Assembly (NCBI RefSeq): GCF_007827595.1
Contig: NZ_VISR01000005.1
Location: 1-64,000 of the forward strand
Direction: 5' to 3'
Source: Streptomyces sp. BK340
Lineage (GTDB): Bacteria > Actinomycetota > Actinomycetes > Streptomycetales > Streptomycetaceae
Length of the DNA: 64,000 bases
Shown: positions 50,951 through 61,410 of the stretch, in pieces
Layout: each line of letters opens with the position of its first letter
Position numbering within the stretch: the stretch's first letter is position 1
Made by a program: the position numbers and the translations under genes
Notes under the pieces: generated by a model
Database searches by the model: none
Seen by the model: the letters and a program-made list of their open reading frames with translations, nothing else
Told to the model about the DNA's origin: nothing

Positions 50951-51968
50951 GTGCGATCAGCTCCCCCAGTTCCTGCAGTACTTCGGCCCCGCTTCCCAGG
51001 TGGGCGTCCAGCTGCCTGCCCCACAGGAAGTGCCGGTGCACCGGATGGTCCAGGTCGGCCCCGGCACCGCCGTGCAGATGCTGGCCGGTGTGCACGACCC
51101 GCTGCCCCGCCTCGGAGGCCCACCAGGCGGCGGTCAGCGCGTGCGTGGCGTACGGCAGCCCCGCGTCCCGGCGCCAGGCGGCCTCGTACGCCGTCACCCG
51201 TATCGCCTCGGTGTCCAGGTGGGCGTCGGCCGCCCGGAGTTGGACCGCCTGCCGGGTGGCGAGCGGGCGCCCGAACTGCTCCCTGGTGTTCGTGTGCGCC
51301 ACCGCCCGCGCCAGCGACCCGGCGCACACCCCTGCCTGAAGTCCGGCGAAGGCGGTGCGGGCGGTGGCGAGGACGTCGGCAAAGGCGTCGGTGCCCGGGC
51401 CGCCGAGAGGTTCCGCCGGGGCGCGGTCGAGGGTGAGACGGGCCGCGGACCAGGGCGCCGTCAGCTCCACCGGGGTGAGCGCGGTGCCCTCGCCGAGCGG
51501 GGCCAGCCACAGGTGCCGGCCGGCGTCGGCGACCAGGACGTGGGTGGCGTCCCGGAGCCAGGGGACGACGGGGACGGAGCCGGTCAGCTCGCCTCGTGCT
51601 GCGGCCCGTACACCCGGTGCCGAGAGCGCCCCGGCGACCACCACCGAGCCGTCCTCGATGCCCGGCAGCAGCCGCTCCCGCTGCTCGGGCGTGCCGTGGG
51701 AGGCGACCGCCAGGAGGCCGTGCACGCATGTCGCCGCATAGGGCACCTGAGCCGTCGTGCGCCCCTGTTCCTCCAGGAGCAGCACGAGACCGAGCAGGCC
51801 CAGTTCGGTCACGGCGCCGACCAGGCCCGCCGTGCACAGGGCCTTGAACAGCTCGGGGTCGCTGCCGGTGCCGGCGGCCTTCAGCCGCTCGTGGCCGGCG
51901 AGGTCGCCGAAGATCCGCGCGGCCAGGTCACGGGCCTCGGCCTGGGCCTCGGTGGGGGTGAAGTCCAT
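50940..51968 (-). CDS. Acyl-CoA dehydrogenase subunit, ChsE1/FadE28-like
   Basis: 342 residues, shorter than typical acyl-CoA dehydrogenases (about 380). The N-terminal helices (AQAEARDLAARIFGDL) and C-terminal helices (CAGSLARAVAHTNTREQFGRP) are present. The central beta domain is Ala/Gly-rich and lacks the usual FAD phrase, as in FadE28, which works only with a second subunit. The partner is the larger dehydrogenase two genes upstream. It starts one base after the MaoC-DUF35 stop. Confidence 0.85.
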   Translation of the reverse strand: MDFTPTEAQAEARDLAARIFGDLAGHERLKAAGTGSDPELFKALCTAGLVGAVTELGLLGLVLLLEEQGRTTAQVPYAATCVHGLLAVASHGTPEQRERLLPGIEDGSVVVAGALSAPGVRAAARGELTGSVPVVPWLRDATHVLVADAGRHLWLAPLGEGTALTPVELTAPWSAARLTLDRAPAEPLGGPGTDAFADVLATARTAFAGLQAGVCAGSLARAVAHTNTREQFGRPLATRQAVQLRAADAHLDTEAIRVTAYEAAWRRDAGLPYATHALTAAWWASEAGQRVVHTGQHLHGGAGADLDHPVHRHFLWGRQLDAHLGSGAEVLQELGELIAHGE

Positions 51969-51969
51969 G

Positions 51970-52893
51970 TCACGCCTCGCCTTCGACGACCCGGAAGACC
52001 GGCAGGACCAGTGCTCCCCCGTCGTCCTCGCAGGACATGAACTCCGCCCGGACCGGCAGGCCGATGCGCACCTTGTCGTACGGCACCCCCACCACGTTGC
52101 TCACCATCCGCACACCCTCGGCCAGTTCGATCAGGCCGACCGCGTAAGGGGGATCGAAGGCCGGGAAGGGCGGGTGGTGCATCACCACGTACGAGTAGAC
52201 CGTGCCCTCGCCGCTCGCCTCGACCGTGTCCCAGTCCGGGCAGCCGCAGGCGTTGCAGCCCGGCAGCCAGGGGTGGCGCAGGGTGCCGCAGCCCGTGCAG
52301 CGCTGGATGAGGAGCCGGTGCCCGGCCACGCCCTCCCAGAAGCCGGCGTTGTCCCGGTTGACCACCGGGCGGGGGCGCCGGGGGCGCTCGGCCGGGGGTG
52401 TGCGGCGGGCCGGGGCGTACTTGAGGATGCGGAAGCGGTGGGTGCCGGCGAGTTCGCCCTCCACCCGCACGTCCATGCGGGTCGTGACGAAGTACCCCGT
52501 GCCCAGCTTCGTCGTCTTGCGGTCGGAGACCGACTCGATCACCGCGTCGAAGGTGACCTCGTCGCCCGGGCGCAGGGGCCGCAGATACTCCTGCTCGCAG
52601 TCGGTGGCCACCACCGACGTACAGCCCGACTCGTCCAGCAGGGCGAGGAGTTCGTCGTAGGCGCCGGCGCGGCCCTGGTGGCCCGAGAGGCCGCCCATCG
52701 TCCACGCCTGGAGCATGGTGGGCGGGGCGACGGCGTCAGGTCCGCGGTACGCCGGGCCGGTGTCGCCCATCGCCTCGCACCAGTGCCGGATCATCGGCGC
52801 GTTCACCGGGTCCCTGCCCACGCCGGCGACGGCGGCAGGCCTGCCCTCGTAGGTCTTGAGCCGCCTGCCCACCTCGTCCGTCCGCTCGCTCAC
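51970..52893 (-). CDS. MaoC-like / DUF35 zinc-ribbon OB-fold fusion, ChsH2-like
   Basis: 307 residues from GTG 52893, overlapping the previous stop by four bases (GTGA). The N-terminal half is a MaoC hot dog (MIRHWCEAMGDTGPAYRGPD; APPTMLQAWTMGG). The C-terminal half is DUF35: zinc ribbon CTGCGTLRHPWLPGCNACGC and an OB fold (GTVYSYVVMHHPPFPAF). Exactly this fusion is ChsH2 (Rv3542c), which supplies the hydratase partner and the DUF35 domain that binds Ltp2. Confidence 0.9.
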   Translation of the reverse strand: MSERTDEVGRRLKTYEGRPAAVAGVGRDPVNAPMIRHWCEAMGDTGPAYRGPDAVAPPTMLQAWTMGGLSGHQGRAGAYDELLALLDESGCTSVVATDCEQEYLRPLRPGDEVTFDAVIESVSDRKTTKLGTGYFVTTRMDVRVEGELAGTHRFRILKYAPARRTPPAERPRRPRPVVNRDNAGFWEGVAGHRLLIQRCTGCGTLRHPWLPGCNACGCPDWDTVEASGEGTVYSYVVMHHPPFPAFDPPYAVGLIELAEGVRMVSNVVGVPYDKVRIGLPVRAEFMSCEDDGGALVLPVFRVVEGEA

Positions 52894-54041
52894 CTCCGCC
52901 CCCTCGTCATCCCGAGCCGCATCGTCGCGACGATCTCCCGCTGCACCTCGCTCACCCCGCCCCCGAACGTGTTGATCTGTGCCGCCCTGTTCAGCCGCTC
53001 CAGTTCGCCGCCCTCGAACGCCCCCGGTGATCCCGAGCGGACGAGTCCCGCATCTCCGACGATCTCCTGACACATGCGATACGTCGCGACAGCCGATTCC
53101 GTTCCCGCGACCTTCACCGCGCTGGCGTCGCCGGGGGCCGGCCGGCCCGCCCCCACGTCCCCCACCAGACGCCAGTTGAGCAGGCGCGATGCCGCCAGCC
53201 GGGCATGCACCTCGGCCAGCCGGGAACGCACCCACGGCTCGTCGATCCGGCGCCTGCCGGTCACCCGATCGGGGGTACGTGCGGCGGCGAGCGCCGCCGC
53301 GTAGAACTCCTCGGCCTGCATGCCGATGGCGGCGAGCGCGACCCGTTCGTGGTTGAGCTGGCTGGTCATCAGCGACCAGCCCTCGTTCTCGTCGCCGACC
53401 AGGTTCCGGGCCGGGACGCGGACACCGTCGTAGTACGTGGCCGTCGTCGTCTGCCCGCCCACGGTCTCGATCGGTGTCCAGGAGAAGCCCGGGGCGTCCG
53501 TGGGGACGAGGAGGAGGGAGATGCCGCGGTGCTTGGGCGCGTCCGGGTCGGTGCGGCAGGCGAGCCAGATCCAGTCGGCGTGCTGGGCGCCCGAGGTGAA
53601 GATCTTCTGCCCGTCGATCCGCCAGCCGTCGCCCTCCCGTACGGCCCGGGTCCGCAGCGAGGCGAGGTCGGTGCCGGCGGAGGGCTCGGTGTAGCCGATC
53701 GCGAAGACCAGGTCACCCGCGAGGATCCGGGGCAGGAAGTGGGCCTTCTGGCGCTCGCTGCCGTACTTCATCAGCGTGGGCCCGACGGTGTTGAGCGTGA
53801 CCATGGAGACGGGGGCACCGGCCCGGTACGCCTCGTCGAAGAACACGAACTGCTCGTCCGCGCCCCGCCCCTGGCCGCCGTACTCGGCCGGCCAGCCGAG
53901 TCCCAGCCAGCCGTCGGCGCCGATGCGGCGCAACAGGGCGCGCCCGTCGGCCGGTTCACCCGCCTCGGGCATCACGGTGCGGAAGTAGGCGCGGAGTTCG
54001 GCGCGCAGCCGCTGCTGCCGCTCGGTGGGGGCGAGGTGCAC
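52890..54041 (-). CDS. Acyl-CoA dehydrogenase, ChsE2/FadE29-like
   Basis: 383 residues from GTG 54041 behind GGAGGG. All canonical parts are present: LGWPAEYGGQGRGADEQFVFFDE, FAIGYTEPSAGTDLASLRT (FAD/substrate phrase), DGWRIDGQKIFTSGAQHADW and the late REIVATMRLGM. With the FadE28-like subunit it would form the heterotetrameric dehydrogenase that opens side-chain beta-oxidation. First gene of the operon; a perfect 17-bp dyad lies about 40 bases upstream. Confidence 0.9.
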   Translation of the reverse strand: MHLAPTERQQRLRAELRAYFRTVMPEAGEPADGRALLRRIGADGWLGLGWPAEYGGQGRGADEQFVFFDEAYRAGAPVSMVTLNTVGPTLMKYGSERQKAHFLPRILAGDLVFAIGYTEPSAGTDLASLRTRAVREGDGWRIDGQKIFTSGAQHADWIWLACRTDPDAPKHRGISLLLVPTDAPGFSWTPIETVGGQTTTATYYDGVRVPARNLVGDENEGWSLMTSQLNHERVALAAIGMQAEEFYAAALAAARTPDRVTGRRRIDEPWVRSRLAEVHARLAASRLLNWRLVGDVGAGRPAPGDASAVKVAGTESAVATYRMCQEIVGDAGLVRSGSPGAFEGGELERLNRAAQINTFGGGVSEVQREIVATMRLGMTRGRR

Positions 54042-54080
54042 GGCGGGCCCTCCCGGCCTCGCTTGCCTGACGGGACGATT

Positions 54081-54097
54081 TCTGACTGTCCGTCAGA
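54081..54097. promoter_or_regulatory. Perfect dyad operator before the igr-like operon
   Basis: TCTGAC-TGTCC-GTCAGA is a perfect six-base inverted repeat with a five-base spacer, 40 bases upstream of the first dehydrogenase. It resembles binding sites of TetR-family acyl-CoA regulators rather than the KstR consensus. No such regulator gene is adjacent. Confidence 0.7.
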
Positions 54098-54242
54098 TGC
54101 TGCTCCCTGTCAAGGTCGCCCGCCCGGGACCGCGCACCGGAAAACGCCTGCGCGGCGGCACCGAAGCACCGCCGCGCAGACGCGTTACGACCCCGAAGCA
54201 CACCCCACGAGGACCCTCAGCGAGAGGGGCCCCGCCCCCGGC

Positions 54243-54554
54243 TCACCACAGGTTGGTGAAGTGGACGGCGACGTTCTCGTTGCCCTGCTGGAGGGCTGTC
54301 CAGGCCGAACGGTTGACCTGTGCGGTGTTGCTCTGGTTCGAGGCACCGGAGCCGACCGCGTTCTGCTGGGTGGTGGACGAGTTTCCGCTGTTGTCGTGGC
54401 CGACACCGCTGCCGATGATGCTCGCCACGCCGGCGTTCGATCCGTTGTCCGCGAAGGCGCCGTTGTCCGCGGCAGCGACACCGGTGAAGAGGGCGGCTGC
54501 GAGCGGAAGAGCGGAGACGGCGGCGAGAACGCGGGCGGTACGGATGCTTGCCAT
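54243..54554 (-). CDS. Small secreted Asn/Ser/Gly-rich protein
   Basis: 103 residues from ATG 54554. A signal peptide (TARVLAAVSALPLAAALFTG, cleavage near AAA-DNG) is followed by a mature part rich in Asn, Ser, Gly and Gln (NSGNSSTTQQNAVGSGASNQ) and ending VNRSAWTALQQGNENVAVHF. It has no Cys and no chaplin signature. It could be a surface or amyloid-prone protein, but no family is recognised. The upstream 368 bases (54555-54922) hold no gene I can support. Confidence 0.75.
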   Translation of the reverse strand: MASIRTARVLAAVSALPLAAALFTGVAAADNGAFADNGSNAGVASIIGSGVGHDNSGNSSTTQQNAVGSGASNQSNTAQVNRSAWTALQQGNENVAVHFTNLW

Positions 54555-54922
54555 GTTTGTTCCTCCAGAACAGAACATTCTCGGCGCCGAGGCCGAGGAT
54601 GCGTCAATTGAGGCTTGCACCAAGGCAGTCGGCCGACCGCCTCGGGCTTTCGTGAACGACGTCGCGCATCCAGAGTTGCCCACCGAACCCTGGCGAACCA
54701 CCTCGTAAGACCCGATTCGCACGCAAGCGTGATGACAAGTCGATAAACCCCTATCGCCATCTTTGGTCACCACACGCCACAACACGGCACAGACCAGACC
54801 TTCGCCCATCAAGGGCCGCAAGAGGTGAATCGTTCCGGCATGTTTCCGGCCAACCTTCCCGGCCCGGCGCGCCGACACGGCCCCCTCTTCCCTTTTTCGA
54901 ACATGAGTACGAACATGGAGGC

Positions 54923-55795
54923 ATGGCCACCACCGACCGGCAGGCCACGACGCTGGCCCTCGCGCACGCCCTGTCAGCCGCCGAACGCGGACTGGCCGTC
55001 ATCCCCCTGTCCCGGACGAAACTCCCGGCCCTGCGCTCCCCGCACCGCGACGCCCCGGAACCGGTGGGGCCGCCCTGTCACGGCGAGTGCGGCCGATTCG
55101 GCCACGGCGTGTACGACGCCTCCACCGACCCGCTCCGCATCCGCGAACTGTTCGCCGCCGCGCCCTGGGCCACCGGCTACGGCATCGCCTGCGGGCTGCC
55201 CCCGCACCACCTCATCGGCGTCGACCTCGACACCAAGTCCGGCACGGACTCCTCGGCCGCACTGCGCGAACTGGCCCTGCGACACCTGTTCACGATCCCC
55301 GAGACGGTCGTCGTCCTCACCCCGAGCGGCGGCCGCCACCTGTGGCTGACCGGCCCGCCGGACGTCGTCGTCCCCAACTCGGCCGGCCGGCTGGCCCCGG
55401 GCATCGACATCCGGGGCGCCGGCGGCTACCTCGTGGGCCCCGGCTCCCGTACCGCCCACGGCGCCTACGCGGCCGCGCCCGGCACCGCGCACCTGGCCCC
55501 CGCCGTCTGCCCGCCGGCCCTGCTGCGCCTGCTGCTGCCCCCGCCCCGCGCCACCCACCCGGCGGCCACGACCACCACCGACCACGGCCGCGGCCTGGTC
55601 CAGTTCGTCCTGACCGCACACGCGGGCCAGCGCAACACCCGCCTGTTCTGGGCGGCCTGCCGCGCCTACGAGAACGGGCTCGGCCCCGCCCTGCTCGACC
55701 CCCTGGTCGAGGCGGCCGTGCACACCGGCCTGTCCGAGCGCGAGGCCCGCGCGACGATCGCGTCGGCGGCCCGGATGACGGGGCGCCGGGCGTGA
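54923..55795 (+). CDS. Bifunctional DNA primase/polymerase (AEP) domain protein
   Basis: 290 residues. The Prim-Pol domain covers about 10-200: GLAVIPLSRTKLPAL; a Cys/His zinc-like knuckle (CHGECGRFGHG); the catalytic VDLDTKSG (D101, D103); SGGRHLWL at 135-142; and the later IDIRGAGGYLVGPGS. A short C-terminal helical part (FWAACRAYENGLG; SEREARATIASA) follows. No helicase is attached. Such stand-alone proteins are frequent in Streptomyces chromosomes; plasmid origin or a repair role are possible. Start ATG 54923 follows GGAGG(C). Confidence 0.9.
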   Translation: MATTDRQATTLALAHALSAAERGLAVIPLSRTKLPALRSPHRDAPEPVGPPCHGECGRFGHGVYDASTDPLRIRELFAAAPWATGYGIACGLPPHHLIGVDLDTKSGTDSSAALRELALRHLFTIPETVVVLTPSGGRHLWLTGPPDVVVPNSAGRLAPGIDIRGAGGYLVGPGSRTAHGAYAAAPGTAHLAPAVCPPALLRLLLPPPRATHPAATTTTDHGRGLVQFVLTAHAGQRNTRLFWAACRAYENGLGPALLDPLVEAAVHTGLSEREARATIASAARMTGRRA

Positions 55796-55826
55796 GGCGG
55801 GGGCACCGGGGCGGGGGACGGGATGC

Positions 55827-56534
55827 CTACGGCGTGTAGACCTGCTCCAGCCGGTCGATGGAACCGTCGGCGCCGGTCTCGTACTTGAACACCAGGCCGG
55901 AGTCGGGATGCGCCTTGACCCAGTCCATCAGCTCCCCCACGCCGATGCGCTGGTTCGTGCTGCTGCCGGTGACGGGGTTGGTGGCGGTGACGTACGCGGC
56001 CTGGTCCATGGCCCAGCGGGCCTCCTCACCGCTGACGACGAACGGCTTGCCGTCACTGTCCTTGTCGGCGCATCCCCAGGCGCCGTGCTGGATGACGAGG
56101 TTCACCTTGCCGGTGCTGCCCGGGAGTTCCTCGATGCGGTACAGGGCGAACTCGTCCGGGTCGTAGTGGTCCGGGTCCGGCGCCTTGGTGACGCAGTCGG
56201 CGGCCGGCGCCGCGGTCTTGCCCGATCCGGTGCCCGATCCTGTGCCCGATCCGGTGCCCGTGCCCTTGCCGGCGGGCGTCGCGGCCGCAGTGGCGCCCGA
56301 ACCCGCCGTGCTTCCGCCGCTCTTGCCGGTGCCGGTGCCCTTGCCGCTTCCGGTGCCGGTGCCCTTGCCGGTGCCCCCTGCCGTGCCGGGTGCCGTCGAA
56401 CCGGCCGTGGCCCCGGCCTTCGGCGCGTCGGAGGCCCCCGCGGCGGTGTCGTCCCCCTGGCATCCGGTGAGTACGGCGGCCAGCGCTACGGCAGTGAGCG
56501 CGACGGCAACGGGTCTGAGGCGATGGGCATTCAT
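55827..56534 (-). CDS. Lipoprotein with Gly/Thr-repeat linker
   Basis: 235 residues from ATG 56534. The signal ends in lipobox LTGC (Cys near residue 25). A spacer of GTGTGSGKGTGTGK-type repeats follows (about 50-105), then a C-terminal folded domain with two Cys (ADCVTKAPDPDHYDPDEFALYR; HGAWGCADKDSDG). It is probably a surface lipoprotein. The repeat would be prone to length variation. Confidence 0.82.
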   Translation of the reverse strand: MNAHRLRPVAVALTAVALAAVLTGCQGDDTAAGASDAPKAGATAGSTAPGTAGGTGKGTGTGSGKGTGTGKSGGSTAGSGATAAATPAGKGTGTGSGTGSGTGSGKTAAPAADCVTKAPDPDHYDPDEFALYRIEELPGSTGKVNLVIQHGAWGCADKDSDGKPFVVSGEEARWAMDQAAYVTATNPVTGSSTNQRIGVGELMDWVKAHPDSGLVFKYETGADGSIDRLEQVYTP

Positions 56535-56848
56535 CCGGGACGTCCCCCCTGATCACGGGCGGCCCGGTCGGCCGCTCCGATCGGGACCGTAACGCCCTGC
56601 CCGTGCTCACCGCAGCACCGGAGCAACCCGTGTCACGGACTCGGGACAGTGCCGTCACCACGCCCGGACCATGTGACGTGCACAGGCCAGGACCGAAGAG
56701 CCCCTCCCCGCGGCAGGACCGGGCCGCATGAACCGGCACGACGCTCCGCGCGAGGAGCCCGGCAGCGTCGTGGCGGAGAAAGTCAGACCGGCAGGGCAGT
56801 CGAACCCTCTTCCGTACCCGTCTTTACGGGGGAACGAGGGAGGGCACA

Positions 56849-57400
56849 TTGAACGCCGACGAGGAACGCCAGTTCCGCGAGTTCGTGGCGGCGCGGTCGA
56901 GATCGCTGCTGCACACGGCCTACCTGCTGACCGGGGACTGGGAGCAGGGCCGCGACCTGCTCCAGACCGCGCTTGCCTCCACCGCTCGGCGTTGGTCGAA
57001 GCTGCGCGACCGGCAGCACCCGGAGACCTATGTGCGCCGGGCGCTCTACCACGCCCACGTGGACCGCTTCCGACTGCTCAGCTGGGGACGGGAGACGGTC
57101 ACCGACACCCTGCCGGACCAGCCGTCCGCGCAGGCCGCCGACTGGGCCGACACCGTGGTCCAGCGACAGGACATCATGGCCGCGCTGCGGCGGCTGCCCA
57201 GGCGCCAGCGCGCGGTGATCGTGCTGCGCTACTTCGAGGACCGGCCGGACACCGAGATCGCCGCAATTCTGGGCGTCGCCCAGGGGACGGTCCGCAGCCA
57301 GACCCACAAGGCCCTCGCCTCCCTCCGCACCACCCTGGCCGAGGCAGGGCCGTCGGCCGCCGCCTCCTCCACTGCCTCCGGAAGGGGCGTCGTCGCATGA
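56849..57400 (+). CDS. ECF sigma factor (SigE family)
   Basis: 183 residues from TTG 56849 behind GGGAGGG. Region 2: FREFVAARSRSLLHTAYLLTGDWEQGRDLLQTAL; region 4: LPRRQRAVIVLRYFEDRPDTEIAAILGVAQGTVRSQTHKAL. The Ser/Ala-rich C-terminus is short. It overlaps the next gene by four bases (ATGA), so the two products are made together; the partner is a membrane protein, probably its anti-sigma factor. Confidence 0.9.
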   Translation: MNADEERQFREFVAARSRSLLHTAYLLTGDWEQGRDLLQTALASTARRWSKLRDRQHPETYVRRALYHAHVDRFRLLSWGRETVTDTLPDQPSAQAADWADTVVQRQDIMAALRRLPRRQRAVIVLRYFEDRPDTEIAAILGVAQGTVRSQTHKALASLRTTLAEAGPSAAASSTASGRGVVA

Positions 57401-58113
57401 CCGACTCGACCGAACACCAGCCGCATGAAACGCTGCTGCACGATGCCTTGCACTCCCATGTCCGGGAGAGCGGAGGTAATGCCGCCGGTGCCTATCTGGT
57501 CGGCCTGGCCGACGGCGCATTGCGGGACGCCCGGCGGCGGCAGCGGCTGGCCCGCGCCGGGGTGGGCATCGCCGCCGCCGCCGTGGCCGCCACCGCCTGG
57601 GTGACCGTCCCGGACGGCGCGACCCAGCGCGCGCACGAGGTACAGCCCGGCGCAGGGGGCACTGCGAACGCCGAGAAGGCGGCCCTGATGTCCATCCTGC
57701 CGGTCACCTCGTCCACGGAGCACGCCTGCACCCGTGGCAGCGGCGGCTACACCGTGCGGGCGAGCGCGACCCACCCGGCGTTCTGCGTCCGCGCCGACCG
57801 GTCCAGGGGCATGACCGACGTCCGTGTCACCTCCGCGAAGGCCGAGAAGAGCAGCATCGACGGCACCTGGCAGGTCGAGGTGTCCCTCAGCTCCACCGAC
57901 CGGACCCGTTTCGCCGCCCTCACCGGCTCCATCGCCGCGGACCCGTCCCCGCGCAACGAATTCGCCGTCGTCATCGACGGCAAGCTCTGGGGCATGCCCT
58001 ACGTGACCTCCTCGATCACCGGTGGCCGTCTCGAAATCGTCGGGCCCTTCGCCGGGGACCTCACCAGCGCCACCGCCCACGACCTCGCCCTCCGGCTGGA
58101 TACCGGCAGGTGA
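57397..58113 (+). CDS. Membrane-anchored sigma partner with SecD-head-like domain
   Basis: 238 residues from ATG 57397. A cytoplasmic N-terminus (about 1-48) precedes a membrane helix (AGVGIAAAAVAATAWVTV). The external part includes a Cys pair (EHACTRGSGGY...AFCVRADRS). The C-terminal stretch FAVVIDGKLWGMPYVTSSITGGRLEIVG is very like the head subdomain of SecD's first periplasmic domain. Coupled to the ECF gene, it is probably an anti-sigma factor or co-sensor (inference). No zinc-binding anti-sigma motif is visible at the N-terminus. Confidence 0.78.
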   Translation: MTDSTEHQPHETLLHDALHSHVRESGGNAAGAYLVGLADGALRDARRRQRLARAGVGIAAAAVAATAWVTVPDGATQRAHEVQPGAGGTANAEKAALMSILPVTSSTEHACTRGSGGYTVRASATHPAFCVRADRSRGMTDVRVTSAKAEKSSIDGTWQVEVSLSSTDRTRFAALTGSIAADPSPRNEFAVVIDGKLWGMPYVTSSITGGRLEIVGPFAGDLTSATAHDLALRLDTGR

Positions 58114-58259
58114 CCCCCGTGGCGGCACGAAGGCAGCGCCGCAACGCGCCTTCCCGCTCTTTCCGCTCTTTCGTTTCTGCGCCGAGATCCTTCAGGGCGG
58201 CCCAACGCACCTGTCGAAGCCGGGACTTGGACGAGTCGGGGTGAGACTGGGTGCACGCG

Positions 58260-58293
58260 GAAGGGGTGCCCCTCATCGGAGGGGCACCCCTTC
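58260..58293. terminator. Terminator of tRNA-Ser(TGA), possibly bidirectional
   Basis: A perfect 15-bp stem, GAAGGGGTGCCCCTC / GAGGGGCACCCCTTC, with an ATCG loop. It is 29 bases past the tRNA 3' end. Confidence 0.9.
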
Positions 58294-58321
58294 TGACCAG
58301 CACGTCTGTTGACCTGCACAG

Positions 58322-58408
58322 CGGTGGGTGTGGGATTTGAACCCACGGTGACATCGCTGCCACGACGGTTTTCAAGACCGTTCCCTTAGGCCGCTCGGGC
58401 AACCCACC
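58322..58408 (-). tRNA. tRNA-Ser (anticodon TGA)
   Basis: 87 bases. The acceptor GGTGGGT pairs with ACCCACC, with G discriminator. Anticodon TGA is in loop CTTGAAA. A class II variable arm and T-arm GGTTCAAATCC are present. CCA is not encoded. This is the third serine tRNA in the window. Confidence 0.97.
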
Positions 58409-58561
58409 TCGCCTCCGCCCACCCGGGGTCGGAGCGGGTACAGCGTACCGGGAGCGGAGCGCGGCGTGGGGCGTGGTCCGCTCAGGAGGTGCCGTCGGCC
58501 GATCCTGTGCCGGGCCGACGGGACTTTCCCGAGGGGCCGCGCCCCTGCGCGCGCGTGCGGG

Positions 58562-60028
<1,467 letters not shown>

Positions 60029-60324
60029 AGCTCTTCTCCTCGATCCACGGCTGTTGTCATAGGTCGCACTCGGTCACGCTCGTTCACGCTGTCGCCGGTC
60101 CGTTGCGAACAGCTGTGCATGGTCCTGCGTCGTGCTTGTATGCAGTCAGTTTTTCCCACGGGCCGTCAGAGCACCATAAGCGGTGGCTGTGGGTCCAGGG
60201 TCATCCTTTACATAGGACCTTTCTGGCAAAAGTTACATAAAAGGGCATGGCGGGTGCCTCCGTTCGCCGCACGGACCCCTCCCGCGCCGCCCCGCGTACC
60301 CCGCGCGGGTGGCACCATGACGCG

Positions 60325-61182
60325 GTGACCCACGCACCACAGCACCCCATCCAGGTCGTCGCCCACCGGGGCGCCTCCGAAGACGCGCCCGAACACACCC
60401 TGGCCGCCTACAAGAAGGCGATCGAGGACGGCGCGGACGCCCTGGAGTGCGACGTACGGCTGACCGCCGACGGCCATCTGGTCTGCGTCCACGACCGTCG
60501 GGTGAACCGCACCTCGAACGGCCGCGGAGCCGTCTCCGCCCTGGAGCTGGCCGATCTCGCCGCCCTGGACTTCGGATCCTGGAAGACGCGCGAGGCCTGG
60601 CGCGGACGCGACGAGGAGCCCGACTGGGAGCACCGTCCGGAGGATCCTGCGGACACCTCCGTACTCACCCTGGAACGACTGCTGGAGCTGGTCGCGGACG
60701 CCGGGCGGCGGGTGGAACTGGCCATCGAGACCAAGCACCCCACCCGCTGGGCCGGACAGGTGGAGGAGCGGCTGCTGCTCCTGCTGAAACGGTTCGGGCT
60801 GGACGCACCGGCCTCGGCCGCCGAGTCGCAGGTGCGGATCATGAGCTTCTCGGCCCGCTCGCTGCAGCGTGTGCGGGCCGCGGCACCGACGCTGCCGACG
60901 GTGTACCTGGTCCAGTTCCTCTCACCCCGGCTGCGCGACGGACGGCTGCCGGCGGGCGTGGGGATCGCGGGCCCCTCGATCCGGATCGTGCGCAACCACC
61001 CGGCCTACGTGGAGCGGCTGAAGCGCGCCGGTCACCAGGTCCACGTCTGGACCGTGAACGAGCCCGAGGACGTCGACCTCTGTGTGGAGCTGGGCATCGA
61101 CGCCATCATCACCAACCGCCCGCGCGCGGTGCTGGAGCGGCTGGGTCGCCGAGCGGGAAGCGGGCCAACAAGAGCCGGGTAA
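60325..61182 (+). CDS. Glycerophosphodiester phosphodiesterase
   Basis: 285 residues from GTG 60325. GDPD catalytic residues in order: AHRGASEDAPEHT (H14, R15, E24), ALECDVRLTADG (E41, D43) and VHDRRVNRTSNG (H56). Later ETKHP and HVWTVNEPED close the TIM barrel. It releases an alcohol and glycerol-3-phosphate from glycerophosphodiesters. There is no signal peptide, so it is cytoplasmic. Confidence 0.93.
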   Translation: MTHAPQHPIQVVAHRGASEDAPEHTLAAYKKAIEDGADALECDVRLTADGHLVCVHDRRVNRTSNGRGAVSALELADLAALDFGSWKTREAWRGRDEEPDWEHRPEDPADTSVLTLERLLELVADAGRRVELAIETKHPTRWAGQVEERLLLLLKRFGLDAPASAAESQVRIMSFSARSLQRVRAAAPTLPTVYLVQFLSPRLRDGRLPAGVGIAGPSIRIVRNHPAYVERLKRAGHQVHVWTVNEPEDVDLCVELGIDAIITNRPRAVLERLGRRAGSGPTRAG

Positions 61183-61410
61183 GGACCGGTGCACACCCCT
61201 TGACCCGGCCGCCCGGCTCGACGATCCTCCAATCTCGGCCACACCGCTGAATTCCAGCCACACGATGACAGGCCCGTCACAGGGAGTGCTCCGGCGCATT
61301 CGTTCCGTATGCGGTCGTTGCGAATGCGTCACCGGAAGGGGATTGGCCGGTTTCCGGTACAGGCCAATGGGGCATCCACACCGTGGCGTGGGGCAAAGGA
61401 GGTCTCGGGG

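Noticed and set aside
54555..54922. A gene in the gap before the Prim-Pol gene
   Set aside because: Open frames here run through the signal-peptide gene's upstream region without a start signal or domain.
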